This document shows positions 1 through 10,970 of a stretch of DNA of 64,000 nt, piece by piece; positions within the stretch are counted from its first letter, which is position 1; the number at the start of each line of letters is the position of its first letter. The notes below the pieces were generated by a model that worked only from the letters and a program-made list of their open reading frames with translations, had not been told where the DNA came from and made no database searches. The position numbers and the translations under genes were made by a program. Source of the DNA: Ixodes scapularis (taxonomy: Eukaryota > Arthropoda > Arachnida > Ixodida > Ixodidae); the NCBI RefSeq assembly GCF_016920785.2, contig NW_024609884.1, forward strand, positions 32,656,080-32,720,079, in the 5' to 3' direction.

Positions 1-715
1 GAACCCAAAACGTCCACTGCACGCTCGGAACCAAATACTTAAAAACAACTCAGTGCCAACTTTCAAGAAAAAGAAAACGCACACACACGCAACGTTTCAC
101 TTGTCGAAGTTGCTGTGTAGAAGAAATATGGGTAATATCGTCAACATGGACGAATTCAGACGGTTCGCCTCTCTTAGATTTATACCCGCCAATGAGAAGT
201 CTTTCTTTGTTGGTGCACTTGATACTGGGGTTCGCATGCACGAACTGCGCTACAAGAGTGAGGTCCAGAAACTCGTGCTGGCTCAAGTTCCACCTCTCCA
301 GAGTATCGAATTCAGTCTCCTCGATCTACTTGTAGGCGAAGAGGCCAGTCGCAGGCTTCTTCTACCTTCGTGTGGCTTGTACGTTTTGGGTTTTCTTCGC
401 CCGAAGAACGTTTTCCGCTCTTTCCCTGCCAAGCAAGAACACGCTTTCCCGGAACGGCTGATGCTCCTGCATTCTTTACTTTTTCTAGGAACAGCAATTT
501 TGGCGAGATGGAACATTCTCAAGCGATCTTTGGTGAGAATCAAATATTTCTTCACGTAAAGAACAATTTTCTCCCCGATAGTCACCTTTTATCTAAGGGA
601 GTAGTTTACTGCCGCAGTACATTCGATGATGCACTTCCTATTATCACTCACTTATTCACTCTACACTCTACGGCCGCACGCGTTAATGGGCCGGGCCGCC
701 TCGGCAAAAATGTCG
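1..715. other. No supported gene
   Basis: Open frames occur on both strands, the longest a 168-codon + frame at 53-559. They overlap one another on opposite strands, show no recognisable domain, and the + frame begins in a lysine-rich low-complexity stretch. I see no splice-bounded exon, RNA gene or complete mobile element here. Confidence 0.5.
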
Positions 716-835
716 ATCCGGACCCGCGGATATCCATATCCTATCCGCATTCGATCCGGAATCCGCCATATCTGATTCATTTTTATCCGCATCCGCCAAT
801 TTACTACGGATATCCGCGGATTATCCGCCGGTAAC
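716..835. repeat. Degenerate ATCCGC short-period array
   Basis: About 120 bases are built from loosely repeated TATCCGC / ATCCGGA / GGATATCC words, several of them palindromic (for example CGGATATCCGCGG). Similar dense terminal word arrays occur at both ends of the hAT-like elements at 5.0 and 7.8 kb, so this may be one end of another such element. No matching opposite end was identified. Confidence 0.55.
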
Positions 836-1147
836 TAAAAAACGCGTAAATGTTTTTTTTTCTTGTTTTTTTTTTTTCTCGAAAATTAATGCTAATATAG
901 TCGCCATAGTAGCCACAAGTTCTAAAAGCATCTAGCTCTCTGGGTGAAGGTAGACTCATTTCAAAATAATAGTGCAGTGAACGTGGTTTTGAGTGGAGTT
1001 TGTTGAGCCAAAAATACGACTACATGAGGAACCCACAAAGCGCGTAGACTGGCAAGACCTATGTGTTGTGGGGATTGTGATCCCTCAACATTCTGTCGCG
1101 TCAGCGTTTTGGCGCGCCGTGGCGGCCGCGCTGACGTAGCGAGAGGT

Positions 1148-1182
1148 GGCGCTGCTTACCACTGTGAGTGGTAAGCAGCGCC
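1148..1182. repeat. Perfect 16-bp stem hairpin
   Basis: GGCGCTGCTTACCACT at 1148-1163 is followed by a GTG loop and its exact reverse complement at 1167-1182. A further direct copy of AGTGGTAAGCAGC follows immediately. The structure is seen directly; its role is unknown. It may be the tip of a larger degraded foldback repeat. Confidence 0.75.
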
Positions 1183-1249
1183 AGTGGTAAGCAGCTACCG
1201 CCCGATCCAAAGGGCTCAGCCGTATTCATCCATCCATCATCCATCCAGT

Positions 1250-1425
1250 GCAACGAGGTAGAGGGGCTTAGAGCGATAAACCGGGGTTCCGGTCTGCACT
1301 CGAAAGTGACCCCCATAAGGCGGCTGCCTTTGTACGCAAATTTGACCACTCGTCACATGACCGAACCAAATGCGTGACGTCACAGGAAAGATGGCAGCCC
1401 CCATGCAGCGGCTGGCCCCAGCTGG
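1250..1425 (-). repeat. Dispersed repeat family A, copy 1
   Basis: Read on the - strand this stretch aligns with 7545-7690 on the + strand. Both share, in order, a gcTGCCATCTT..CTG(C/T)GACGTCACG block, a TCA(C/T)GTGACGAGTGGTCA block, ATTTGCGTA, and CGGTTTATC(A/G)CTCTAAGCCCCTCTACCTCGTTG. The shared blocks contain a CRE-like TGACGTCA or GACGTCAC and an E-box-like TCACGTGA. No coding capacity and no termini were resolved. A dispersed non-autonomous repeat is the simplest reading. Confidence 0.7.
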
Positions 1426-1870
1426 GCCGGAGCTTGTCGGATGCTTTGTTGGTTGTCGTTCGTCTCGGCGAGTTGATTTCAGGCGCAGAAGCCGTCATAT
1501 GAGGCCGGTCGACAGCGACTTCAGAGTTCAGCGTGGTATCTGACGTAGGTACAAGGTGAAAATACGGAGGAACGGTGTGCATTTCGCTGGTGACCGACGG
1601 CGATATTGCCACGGAAGAGACAATCTTCCCTACGTTGCTCGCACCCCGGATTTATTCGGATATGTACCGCTAGGATAAAATTTAAGGCGACGTTTCTGTG
1701 CTCTAGTTGACCGTCGGAACCTTCGAGATCTGCAGTAAAGCGTGTGCAATGTATGGATACACTACAGTTTAGCGACGGAAATTGTGTGAGTCGTGCTTGG
1801 CAGTGTGCAATCGTGGTGTCGCTTCGTTCAAATGCCCGAAGGCTCACTTTGGTTGTGCGGTGCACCGCAG

Positions 1871-2100
1871 AGCTGCCTTGCCGCTTGTAGTTCCCTTGCC
1901 GTGCTAAGTGATACTGTGCTGCTTCCCAATTTGTTTCGGCGTAGACGTGCTCTTCTACGGAGCACAGGTGTGCGGCGCGCCGAAGAGCTGCCTTCAAGCT
2001 GGTAGTTCCTGTGCCGTGCTTTAGGTGATGCTGTGCTGCCTACTAAATTGTTCTGGCGTAGACGTGCACCTTCACTGAGCACAGGTGTTGCAGTTGGTAT
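1871..2100. repeat. Two-copy tandem repeat, 115-bp period
   Basis: The units start at 1871 and 1986. Both contain AGCTGCCTT, a TAGTTCC(C/T)..GCCGTGCT block, TGTGCTGC, GGCGTAGACGTGC and GAGCACAGGTGT, with scattered substitutions. The repeat lies about 750 bp upstream of a decayed retroelement gag and could belong to that element's 5' region; that link is inference. Confidence 0.75.
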
Positions 2101-2849
2101 TGAGTCCGCTGGTCTGTCGCACGTTTCGTCGACACCAAAGTTTCAACACTCGTTACGCGAATTGCAAGCTGTGTGGACATTTCATCGCGCGCGTTACCTA
2201 CCCAGTCCACCCATTCACGCCGCTTTGCGACGGCAGTCTGCAGCGGCTCATTACCAGAAAAGCGGTCTCACATCGATTTCAGTTCAGCTCGGCCACGGCA
2301 GTCGCCCGACCCAGAAGGAGAGGATTTATTCGGACAGAATGCCACTAAAGCAGTGCAGCTTCTTTAGTGGTCACGATAGACTCTTTTCTGTCTGTTTTGT
2401 TATATTGTCTCGGATGCTTGCTCCAGTCCTATTTTCTATCAATATTTACTATTTTGGAAAGTTCCAGGCCATGCTCAGCTGTTATTGTATGTTCTGGTGC
2501 AGGTGCTGCGCACTTTACCCATAACCCTTCACTCTGTGTCTACCCTGGCGGCTCCTCAGCCGGGTTGCCCGATAACAAGACACGGGTGGCACATTATCCC
2601 GAGTCTTAAACCCCCGGCGAGCCGTGAACCAAGTCCTATCCCGAGCCCGGCAGCAAAATTGCAAGACAAGCGAGTACCACAAGGGCGAAACTCGGAAATA
2701 CACCACGAAGAACTTGAAATCCAAGCCAGGCGCTGCTACCAGCAAGAACCAACAGATTTAGGTCTTTTGCCAGAAAAACCGAAGCTGACTAAGCCAACAA
2801 TGACAACCCTGTCGCAGCAAACCACGTTCGCTCCCACCATCGTTTGAAT
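2101..2849. other. No supported gene
   Basis: Overlapping short frames on both strands with no domain that I recognise. The stretch from about 2600 onward is lysine/glutamine-rich when read in the + direction and may be the degraded N-terminal part of the gag relic that follows. Confidence 0.4.
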
Positions 2850-3990
2850 GCCCGTCGCACCTCGCACTCCGATGCCCTTTCACGAAAGGTGCACAAGACG
2901 TCGAGGGCTGGATTGAACAATATGACCGTGTCGCCCGCCACAGTGGGTAGATGGACAACCGGCTCCTGCAGAACCTATACTTCTCGTGGAAGAAACTGTG
3001 AGGCACTGGTTTGAGAACCACGAATCCTCCTTAACGTCGTGGGAAGTTTGCAAGACCGAGCTGAAGTGCATGTTCATCAGCCAACATTGACAAGAGAGAG
3101 CTGAATTCCCGATTCTGTCCAGGACACGGCCCCAACGAGAGCGTCACCACCTTCGTGGAGGATGTTCTGCTTCTGAACGAGCACCCACGCCAACCCTGAT
3201 GCTACAGAAGACAAGAAGCTAAGAATCCCATGTTCCTCATGTGAGGGACACCTTCAGCAGCCTTGTCCGCAACCCCACGACAACAGTCGAAGGGTTCATA
3301 TCAATGCAGCTTCCAACATTGAATGCACACTGCAGGCCCGAGCACGTCACTATTAAAAGCTCCCCAGCGTCGCGACACTCAAGTCGTCCAGCTGCAACTT
3401 CGACGCCAGCCCCCAAGGCATCCGTGACATCATTCAGAACGGTGTCCGGGAGGAGATAAGGAAGCTAGTTCCTGCCATCAGTTGCCCGACTTTAATTTTG
3501 ATCGCCGAGATTTTTTCAGAAGTTTGACAGGCATTTCAACTGGAGACTTCTTCGAACGAAGCGGCATCTGACCAAACGAGGGCGACTTATGCCACAAAGT
3601 CACAACGACCACCACCGGCTACCTGTTACTATTCAATGCCAATTCAACGAAATACCCCAATGCCGAAGCGTTCCCGATTTCGAGAAGAACCAGTGTAGGT
3701 CCGCGCTGAACAAAGTACACCGAGGAAGACGGAGGTACTGCGAATGGCCAACCGAAAACCACTCTGCTACCACTGCATGAGGCCGACATTGTCTACTGGA
3801 GGTTCCCGTACCAATGAATTGGCTTGCAAGGGTTCGTGCCGAACGACCCTCGACCACGTGTTGACGAGCGTCCGGGGAAGATTGAGGATTATCTTCGGCA
3901 GTCTTTGTCCGTGGTGGCGACATTACCCCGAAGCTCGTGATCTACTTCTTCTGGACGGGAGGTAAGCACGACAAAGCAGGTGAGCGGCAA
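2850..3990 (+). pseudogene. Ty3/gypsy-type gag relic
   Basis: The + strand translation shows a retrotransposon gag pattern. Around 2900-2947 it reads DVEGWIEQYDRVARHSG; around 3001-3089 it reads VRHWFENHESSLTSWE followed by a lysine-rich helix. This spacing is typical of the capsid region of arthropod gypsy elements. The frame is broken: an in-frame stop at 2948-2950, a frameshift near 3000 and another stop after the helix. Around 3745-3990 a CYHC word followed by further gag-tail-like residues suggests the remnant of a zinc knuckle and the tail region. No protease, RT, LTR pair or primer-binding site was recognised. In a complete element the product would assemble the particle that packages element RNA. 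This copy is dead. Confidence 0.7.
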
Positions 3991-5031
3991 TGCAAGGAGA
4001 GTTGATCTGGTGTCGGTTGTCGCCCAAGGACAATACCTAATAATTTGCTGACACTAATTATCTGTGTCCACGCCATGAAGCACACAATTTCCAACTTTGA
4101 GGGAGAATGCCGCTCAGTGACCTTAAGAAATAGAATGGTTGGTTTCCCTCAAAAGTGGACTACAAGCATCACGAGACTTCACTTTGCCACACAAGGCTTG
4201 CACAAGTTGCAGTGGTCGTGGGGTGCACAATAAATCTCCATTACGAAATGGAAGTGAAATGGCTTGGATAGCAAACATTGTTGCCAGCTATCAAGTCAAC
4301 GGTACAGCAAAAGGCACAGCCATATAACCAATACATGCCCGAGCTTGCTGCATTGATGCAGAAAACTACCAGGAAATTTTTGCGGATTAGAAGCCAGCCC
4401 TGCAGCTTCAGTGCATCAGATGTCAGTAGGCGCACATGACGTATGATTACAAGACGGCATCAGTCGGTTAAAGTTGCTACTCGACCAAACTGAACACCGA
4501 CGTGCCGGGAGCGTCATCCCGCAACAAGGTCCACAGGTATTACGATTGAACGCCTGACAGGAGACTGTCGCAGAAAGAACTCGTTATAGAACCATTAACT
4601 AAGAATCAATAATTATGTAATGCACTGGAAATAAACATTTGATACACTAACCAGATAAACCTATTTCCGCTTGCCTTTATGCCTTGAGAGTTTATACACC
4701 AAGAATTGTGTTCACCACACGCGCAGGTCCTTTTGAGGGCACTCGCATCTCTGACCCTTCAATATTAATTGATGGGACATACCAAACTGGCAGACTTGTT
4801 GCATTGGGCTGCACTCATTCCACTTTTCCTGAACACACCTCTGAGCATATACTTTAATCGTATCTGTTGATGGATTGTTATATAGCAGGACACTTCCTAT
4901 ACGTAGACCCTTTGCAGAAACCCATCAAGCAACATAACTGTTGCCATCTTTTTTCGGCGTAAAGCACACAAATGGGCCCCAGTTCACGTCAAATGCTAAT
5001 GCAGCATTCGAGTCCAAGGGCGCTGAGCCGA
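3991..5031. other. No supported gene
   Basis: AT-richer sequence with only short frames. It may include further decayed retroelement sequence downstream of the gag relic, but nothing aligns to RT, RNase H or integrase motifs by eye. Confidence 0.4.
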
Positions 5032-5039
5032 GTTCACAG

Positions 5040-6424
5040 CAGTGTTGGAGGTAACGCGTTACTAGTAACGACGTTACTGGTAACGCGTTACATTTTTCGC
5101 TAACGCAGTAACGTACTCGTTAGTGTTCTGAATGACTAACGAGTAAAGTATTTCCGTTACTTTTTTACGGTATCGGCTGTTAAATTTCGTTACTCGTTAC
5201 TCGTTACTTTTGACCAAAACTAGTGAAATCCTGCACGAGCTTATCTCAAAATCCTGCACCAGCTTATCGTTGCACGGAACCAGCATCCGTCACAGTAAAG
5301 TTAAAAAAAAAAAAAGCTCACTTCTCGAAGGCGAAAAAAACCTTCGGCTACCAGCTAATTCCGTTCATCCTCCTTTTACTTTTTTTTTTCGTAGTGTCAC
5401 CACCCACAAGGCTTGAACGAACGACTGCGTTACAGCCTCCTCCCCTCCCTCCTCTCCCCCCCCCCTGCTTTTTGCAGCAGCAGTGGACAGCGGGGGGGGG
5501 GGGGGGGGAGCCGTGGAGAGTCATCCGTTTACAACAGTGGACAACTAGTGGCGAAGCCGACTTGCTCATTTCTCTAGTTTCAAAAAGAAAGAAACATCCT
5601 TTGTGGAATATTTTTACCCTCGCTCTCCCCCTCGCTGCCTGAAAGTTCCTGACCCACTTTTGTACAGAGAAAAATCCTTCGCTCGATTAGTCTTTAATTC
5701 CCTAAGGTCATGATAAAAAAATTTAAAAAAAGTTTTAAACCTGGAAAGAAAACTTACAAACACGAAACTTTTTTTTTTCACTGAAAAACTAAGAGCTACT
5801 GCTGATAAGAGGCAGCAAGCGATTATAACCATTGTGCTGGTAACCGGTGTCCTGCTCCAGATAGTGAAGTAAATCAGTCTCTGGTAATAGTATGAACCGG
5901 ACTGTTACTAAAACCGGCGTACAGTTTAGGGGTGTTGGTTGGCTGGTTGTGTTCCAGCAGTCCCCGTTCGCATGCTGTAGTTTATAAAAGCCGATTGACT
6001 AACATCTCCGACTCATTCTGCGCGTGGGATGGGCATGAATAACGAAAGACCGTCGCCATGGCCAGCAAGTCTGAATGAAATGTATCAACTAAAGGAGACA
6101 GAATCAGGTAATTTACAGTTTCAATGCCTAATCTGCATGCCGAAAATTAAGCTGCTTCGCGCATCAAAACACTATGAAACCAGTCTTGTAAATATTTATC
6201 TTTATCCAAGTTTGTTAAGTAGGCTTATCATACGTCTCTGCCAAACATATGTACTCAAACAGAAAAGTAACGTAAAAGTAACGTTCGTTATTTTTGAAAA
6301 GTAACGGTAACGGTATATCGTTACGTGTGTAAAGGAGTAACGTAGCTCGATAACGCGTTACTTTTTACCAAACTAACGAGTAACGCTATTTCGTTACTTT
6401 TTTTCGGTAACGGGCACAACACTG
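5040..6424. mobile_element. Non-autonomous hAT-like element with 8-bp TSD
   Basis: The element starts CAGTGTTG and ends CAACACTG. It is flanked on both sides by the identical octamer GTTCACAG (5032-5039 and 6425-6432), the 8-bp duplication expected of hAT transposition. About 170 bp at each end is packed with GTAACG / CGTTAC words in both orientations, consistent with subterminal transposase-binding repeats. The 1.05-kb interior has no transposase frame, but has a pyrimidine-rich stretch and a 17-nt G run (5492-5508). Assignment to hAT rests on TSD length and TIR form. The element is non-autonomous as seen. Confidence 0.85.
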
Positions 6425-6432
6425 GTTCACAG

Positions 6433-7544
6433 TGATGGCAGACGTAACATTCTTGTCGAACAAATGCCCAAAGTATGAAAGCCTGGAGTAATTAGAGTAG
6501 TAGCTACTGTAATTTTTTTCATCACAATTTGGCAAACAGCAAAGGCTACAGTCTCGGTGAGCCAATATGCACGTTGGAGAGAGGCACATGACAACATGTC
6601 ATTCAGAGTGCTCGTCTGCACAGATTTGTCACACACCTTCGCTCTGTCTCTCTGATTGGCTCGAGGGGGCTGTGGCGGTTGTCCTTTTCCAGGTTACAAT
6701 GGTACGAAGTATAGACAACCCACACTTTTAAAAACAAAAGGCTATTGAAGAGACCGAAAGGAATGGTCAACATTTTTCAACAAGACTGCTCTTCAGGCAA
6801 GGGATGAACACAAATATAAATCATCTTATCCAGGTAATTAGACCAAGTAAATAATTGACTGACTAATACAATGCAGTTTTGATGAAAAAAAGTATTGCTG
6901 CAATAAATCCTACGAAAGAGAAAAAGGTGCAGTTAATCTATGCATACACCAAAACAGTTGTTGTTATTGCAAGTCGAATAGCTTTGAAGCAGGTGCCTGC
7001 AACGATTTATTCATCCCCACACTCAATAAAACGTCATCCTCGTAGCTGAAAATAAGTGTGCACTTCGCACTCACCAAAAAAGGAAGAAAGGCGATCGAAT
7101 GTAGAATCGCCGATTAGCACAAAGGGCGCAGGAGCTTCCTCGCTAAAAGTTGCTATGGTTATTCGGTGACGCAGGCCTGAAACAACTTCTCCTGGGCCCT
7201 AACGCGACGTATACCTTTCGCGTCGATTCATAGCCATTTCAATGTTCAGACAAAGCTAAGAGAACGCGAAAATTTTATGCTAAAAGCACTCAAAGTTCTA
7301 TCGATCCTCGAACACATCCCGGAATCCGAGCACCGGTACGGCGATACGGCTGATGCTGTCTCACAGGTGTTAATATCCATATGATCCAGAGCGATCTTGC
7401 GCAAAAAGGGTACAAAGTCTCATTCCTTCATATTTTCTCAATATACCTGCGTCAGCGAGCACGAAAAAGCCCGAAATCTTCGGAAAGCCGCTGCACATCA
7501 CGGCTGCCGCGCACCGAACAAACTCGCATCCGCCAGCTCTGGGC
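6433..7544. other. No supported gene
   Basis: Short frames only. No domain, RNA gene or element terminus could be identified. Confidence 0.45.
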
Positions 7545-7690
7545 GCTGCCATCTTACCTGCGACGTCACGGCTCTTGTGAGGTCACGTGACGAGTGGTCA
7601 CATTTGCGTAAAACATGGCGGCAACCGGGGGGGTGCCACTTCGGAACTTCCGGTTTATCACTCTAAGCCCCTCTACCTCGTTGATCCAGT
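7545..7690 (+). repeat. Dispersed repeat family A, copy 2
   Basis: Second copy of the repeat described at 1250-1425, in the opposite orientation. It carries GCGACGTCACGG, GGTCACGTGACGAG and the terminal CTCTAAGCCCCTCTACCTCGTTG block. It sits directly upstream of an LTR-like stretch, which might have inserted next to it. Confidence 0.7.
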
Positions 7691-7722
7691 GGCTTCCTCC
7701 TCTCCCCCTTTGGGGCGATTTC

Positions 7723-9060
7723 TGTAACGAACCCCCGCACAAAGGAGATCGACGTGTCGCTCCTTGATTGGCCACTTCGCCCCCGCCGTTATCTTAAAAC
7801 CAGCGGACAGCAGTCTCTCTCTCTCTTCCAGTGTTGCCAGATTGGGCTATATATAGCCAAATTGGGCTACATTTTTTTCTAGTTGGCGTCAAAATTTCGT
7901 GGTTGGCTATGTGGCTATTTTGGGCTATTTCTAAGAATGCGGCGAACTTTTGTCGAATCTCAGGTTCGACGCCGAACTTTGAGGTTCGGCTAGTTAATTT
8001 TCGAACTTTTAATCAGAGTCGAAACAAAAAAAAAGTTTCTCTTTTGGCTAGTCGAGAGGAGGGAGAGGAAGAAGAAAGGCTTTAAACTTCTATAAATTGA
8101 GTTCAAGCGGTCTCCCTACAGCGCAGTGGAGCAAACCAAACAGATTGCACTATTACCACAGGCCCGGTAGCGCGCCTTCAACCCGGACGCATATGGCTCT
8201 GCCTGGACGTAGACTGAACTCTCCAAATGCTGCTTTGGTGCCCATTTTGATAATCCTAAGGCACCCTGGTTTGTAAAAATGAGAAGTCCGCAGTTTCACC
8301 GCTAAACAATTGACTACCTTCCAGTCGTTGCCCACCCCAAGAAAAGACAACACAATCAGAAGTAGCGTGAACATGAATGGGTGACACTAATATCCTGATA
8401 TCCTTCACAAAGAAAAAGAGACGGGTGGGGGGATATTAGTAAGGACCTGAGATATTGGGGTTCTGGTTTGAAACACCCAGTGTTATGACTATTCTGCTTC
8501 TGTATTTTGTTCTTTTATTGTATGACCATATCTCCCGGGCTTCACAATAAAGCTGTCTGTGTGTTTTGGTACTTCTGAAAACCTACGAAGGAAGGGCAAG
8601 TTTTGTACGGATATTCATCCTTCCGAAGCTTTTCTTGAAAAATTCACAAGATATAATGTGCACAAAAGGTGGTGAATCTTAGGGTTGAAACAGAGATTGT
8701 AACATGTATTGTATGAGCGTGAAAAATTATCAATATAAGGCTTAAAATTCATTATTTTAGTCTTGGCTATTTTGGGCTATATTTTTTTTACGGCTTTGGC
8801 TATTTTTGGGCTATACCCCCCAGTCGTTTGGCGGTTTTTTGGTGGGACCATCTGGCAACACTGCTCTCTTCTTCCTGGGATTGGGCGGCGGCGACAACGG
8901 GGACCCGTCCGGCGCACCGGTGAGCGTTTACCCCGTCCTTTGCACCTTTGTGAACGACCGTTCGGCCGTGGGCGATCTCCACACCGACGGCGTTCACCAG
9001 CTTATAGCCGCTGTGTTGTTATTTGTTTCATTGTAAATAAACAGTTTATCACCGTTACCA
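7723..9060 (+). other. Possible LTR-like fragment split by a hAT element
   Basis: Outside the nested hAT element (7829-8863) the remaining ~300 bp begins TGTAACGAACC, has an AT-rich CTTAAAACC 20-30 bases before the insertion, and ends with an ATTGTAAATAAACAG polyA-signal-like block followed by a GT-rich run (GTGACTGGTGTCTGTTTG). Promoter-like and polyA-like parts so close together suggest a solo LTR or short Pol II unit. No closing CA, target duplication or second LTR was verified, so this stays tentative. Confidence 0.3.
7829..8863. mobile_element. Non-autonomous hAT-like element, GGGCTAT family
   Basis: Both ends carry a 14-nt inverted repeat, CAGTGTTGCCAGAT...ATCTGGCAACACTG. The element is flanked by the identical octamer CTCTCTTC (7821-7828 and 8864-8871). 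Subterminal regions are arrays of TGGCTAT / GGGCTA words at both ends. There is no transposase frame in the 1,035 bp. The terminal CAGTGTTG is shared with the element at 5040-6424, although the subterminal words differ completely. The two may be related families that a single hAT transposase could move; that is inference. Confidence 0.88.
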
Positions 9061-10363
9061 ACGTGACTGGTGTCTGTTTGCGCTCAACGAGCAGCATGCC
9101 ACGCGAGTACGAACCCGCTTAGCGGTAGAGCGTCTCGCCGCGAACGTGGTACTCCCAAAGGCAGTGGCTCCCAGGAGAACCAGTGTATATCTCCTTTGTA
9201 TATGTGTGTGTGTTTCTTTGTCTTGATGGTGTTATCTAAATGTTTACTCCATTAATTAGTAGTTCAAGGTTTAATCAGTTCTGCTTTTAAGTGACTGCAT
9301 AGACGTATATGCAGTTGAGACCGCGAGGGCCGGATGACAGTGATATGGCGTCGTTTCGCCCTTTATTTTCCCAAACGTTCAGAACGCTCTGGGAGAGACC
9401 CGGCCGGGCACTTCGTCCCGAAAGCTACTTCCTGCCCTCAGAGATCGCCTTGTCTGTCGCTCGAGGGTCAGAGAGTTTTCCTTCGATCCTCTTATGCCGC
9501 GCGGAGGCTGCCGTCGAGCTAACGGGCGGCATTCAAAAATAAATTAGGCGAAGACGTCCTCGGTAGCCGCATCGCTTCGCTTGACCGGTGGACTCGCCTG
9601 TCTTTGTGGGCTCTTGACTCCGTCTGTTTGCCTGCTTGTTCGTTGTATCAATGGGTCTCTGTGTGTGTAGGGAAGGATTGAGGGGTCCTGTGAGTCAGGC
9701 GAATAGAGCTTCCAATATGCACTGAGAAATGAGTTCAAAGAGCGGGTCCAGACAGATGGCCTGAAGCATCTAATGTTACCGAATGTTTGCCGCAGTGGAT
9801 GCGGCAAATAGAAGCAAACAGCGATGACACTATTTGAACTGCCGCAGTTGGGTGTGTGAAGGGAATACAGATCTATAAGCGTCAGTGTGGCTCAATTGAC
9901 GAAGGGACACAATCCTATCGTTACGCGATCCTATCCTCCAGTGTACAGATAGAAAAGTACAAAAAGCGGAAAGAAAGGCAAGAGAGCCAGCGTGCATGTG
10001 TACGTGTGCTTGTTATTCCTGCAGGCATGTCTCGCGAAGCATAGCTAACAAAGTATATCGCGTAAACCACGGGAATCGAAGAAAGAAGAAAATAAACGAA
10101 CAGATGAACATTTCGTGGAGGTGGCGCAAATGGGCTCATCCGAATAGCGTAATTAGTTGGGCTCGAGCTGAAGATCATTGAACTTCCATCTGCCTGTTCG
10201 AGAATAATTAAAGCGCGTAAATATTTTGGGTGCTATTAACGGGCGCAGCTGAACGTCAGCTCATTTATATAGTTAAACGCGGAAATTATTAATTTCTAAA
10301 CTTGAACGCGCTATCGATTGATAAGGAATCAAGAAATAATTTTTTTCATACCGGTGACGAGCG
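8872..10363. other. No supported gene
   Basis: After the LTR-like polyA block at about 9040 the sequence is mixed-composition, with short frames on both strands and no domain. A GC-richer island at about 9320-9540 holds overlapping frames only. Confidence 0.45.
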
Positions 10364-10970
10364 TAAAGGCCCATACGCACATTCGCGTTTGAACGCGTTT
10401 GAGTTCGGAGCGGCGTCCTTGCGGCCAGAAGCGTTTGCTTGCGGTACGATGCGCGGCGTCGCGCAGCGCCTCGCAACGCGCCGCAAGGGAGACCGGCTCA
10501 ACTTTGGACGCGGCAGCAGCGGCAGCAGGTTGCGTTAGACCAATCAGAAGCTGGGAAAAAAGAAAATGGTCACGTGTTCGCACGCGCCACTCGGCGAGGC
10601 ATATCCAATTCTCCGCTCGCAGAACTTTTTTTTTTTTTTTTTTTTCATTTTGGGGAGCGGTGGGGACTGCTAGATTCGAAGGCTGCGATGGTTCAAGCTT
10701 GACAAAATGTCGGGGAAGCCAGTGGGATTGTCCCAAGATCGAACACTCCAACGCTGTTGCCGAGTGCCGCCACGTTGCCGTGGATTTCGCTTACTATTGG
10801 TGAGCCGCTAGCGACGATAGCGCGTTCTTATTGGCTCTTGACTGCGGCTGACGGCGTGTCGACGCAACTGTGTGTTCAAGTTTGGTGCAGGCGCTCTTCG
10901 CAGCGCAACACGCCCGCTTGCCGCTACGAAACGCACCGCGCACAAACGCAAACGCGCGTAAGGGCTTTTA
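10364..10970. repeat. GC-rich TIR element, about 607 bp
   Basis: The left end TAAAGGCCCATACGCAC..TCGCGTTT is the approximate reverse complement of the right end AAACGCGCGTAAGGGCTTTTA, with about three quarters of the first 26 bases matching. Further in, GACCAATCAGAAG (left) is mirrored by a GAGCCAATAAGAA block on the opposite strand. The arms are diverged and no clear target duplication was found. The interior has a T22 run near 10626. No coding potential is supported. Confidence 0.45.

Noticed and set aside
53..559. 168-codon + strand open frame
   Set aside because: No domain, lysine-rich low-complexity start, and comparable frames on the opposite strand; no splice or promoter context.
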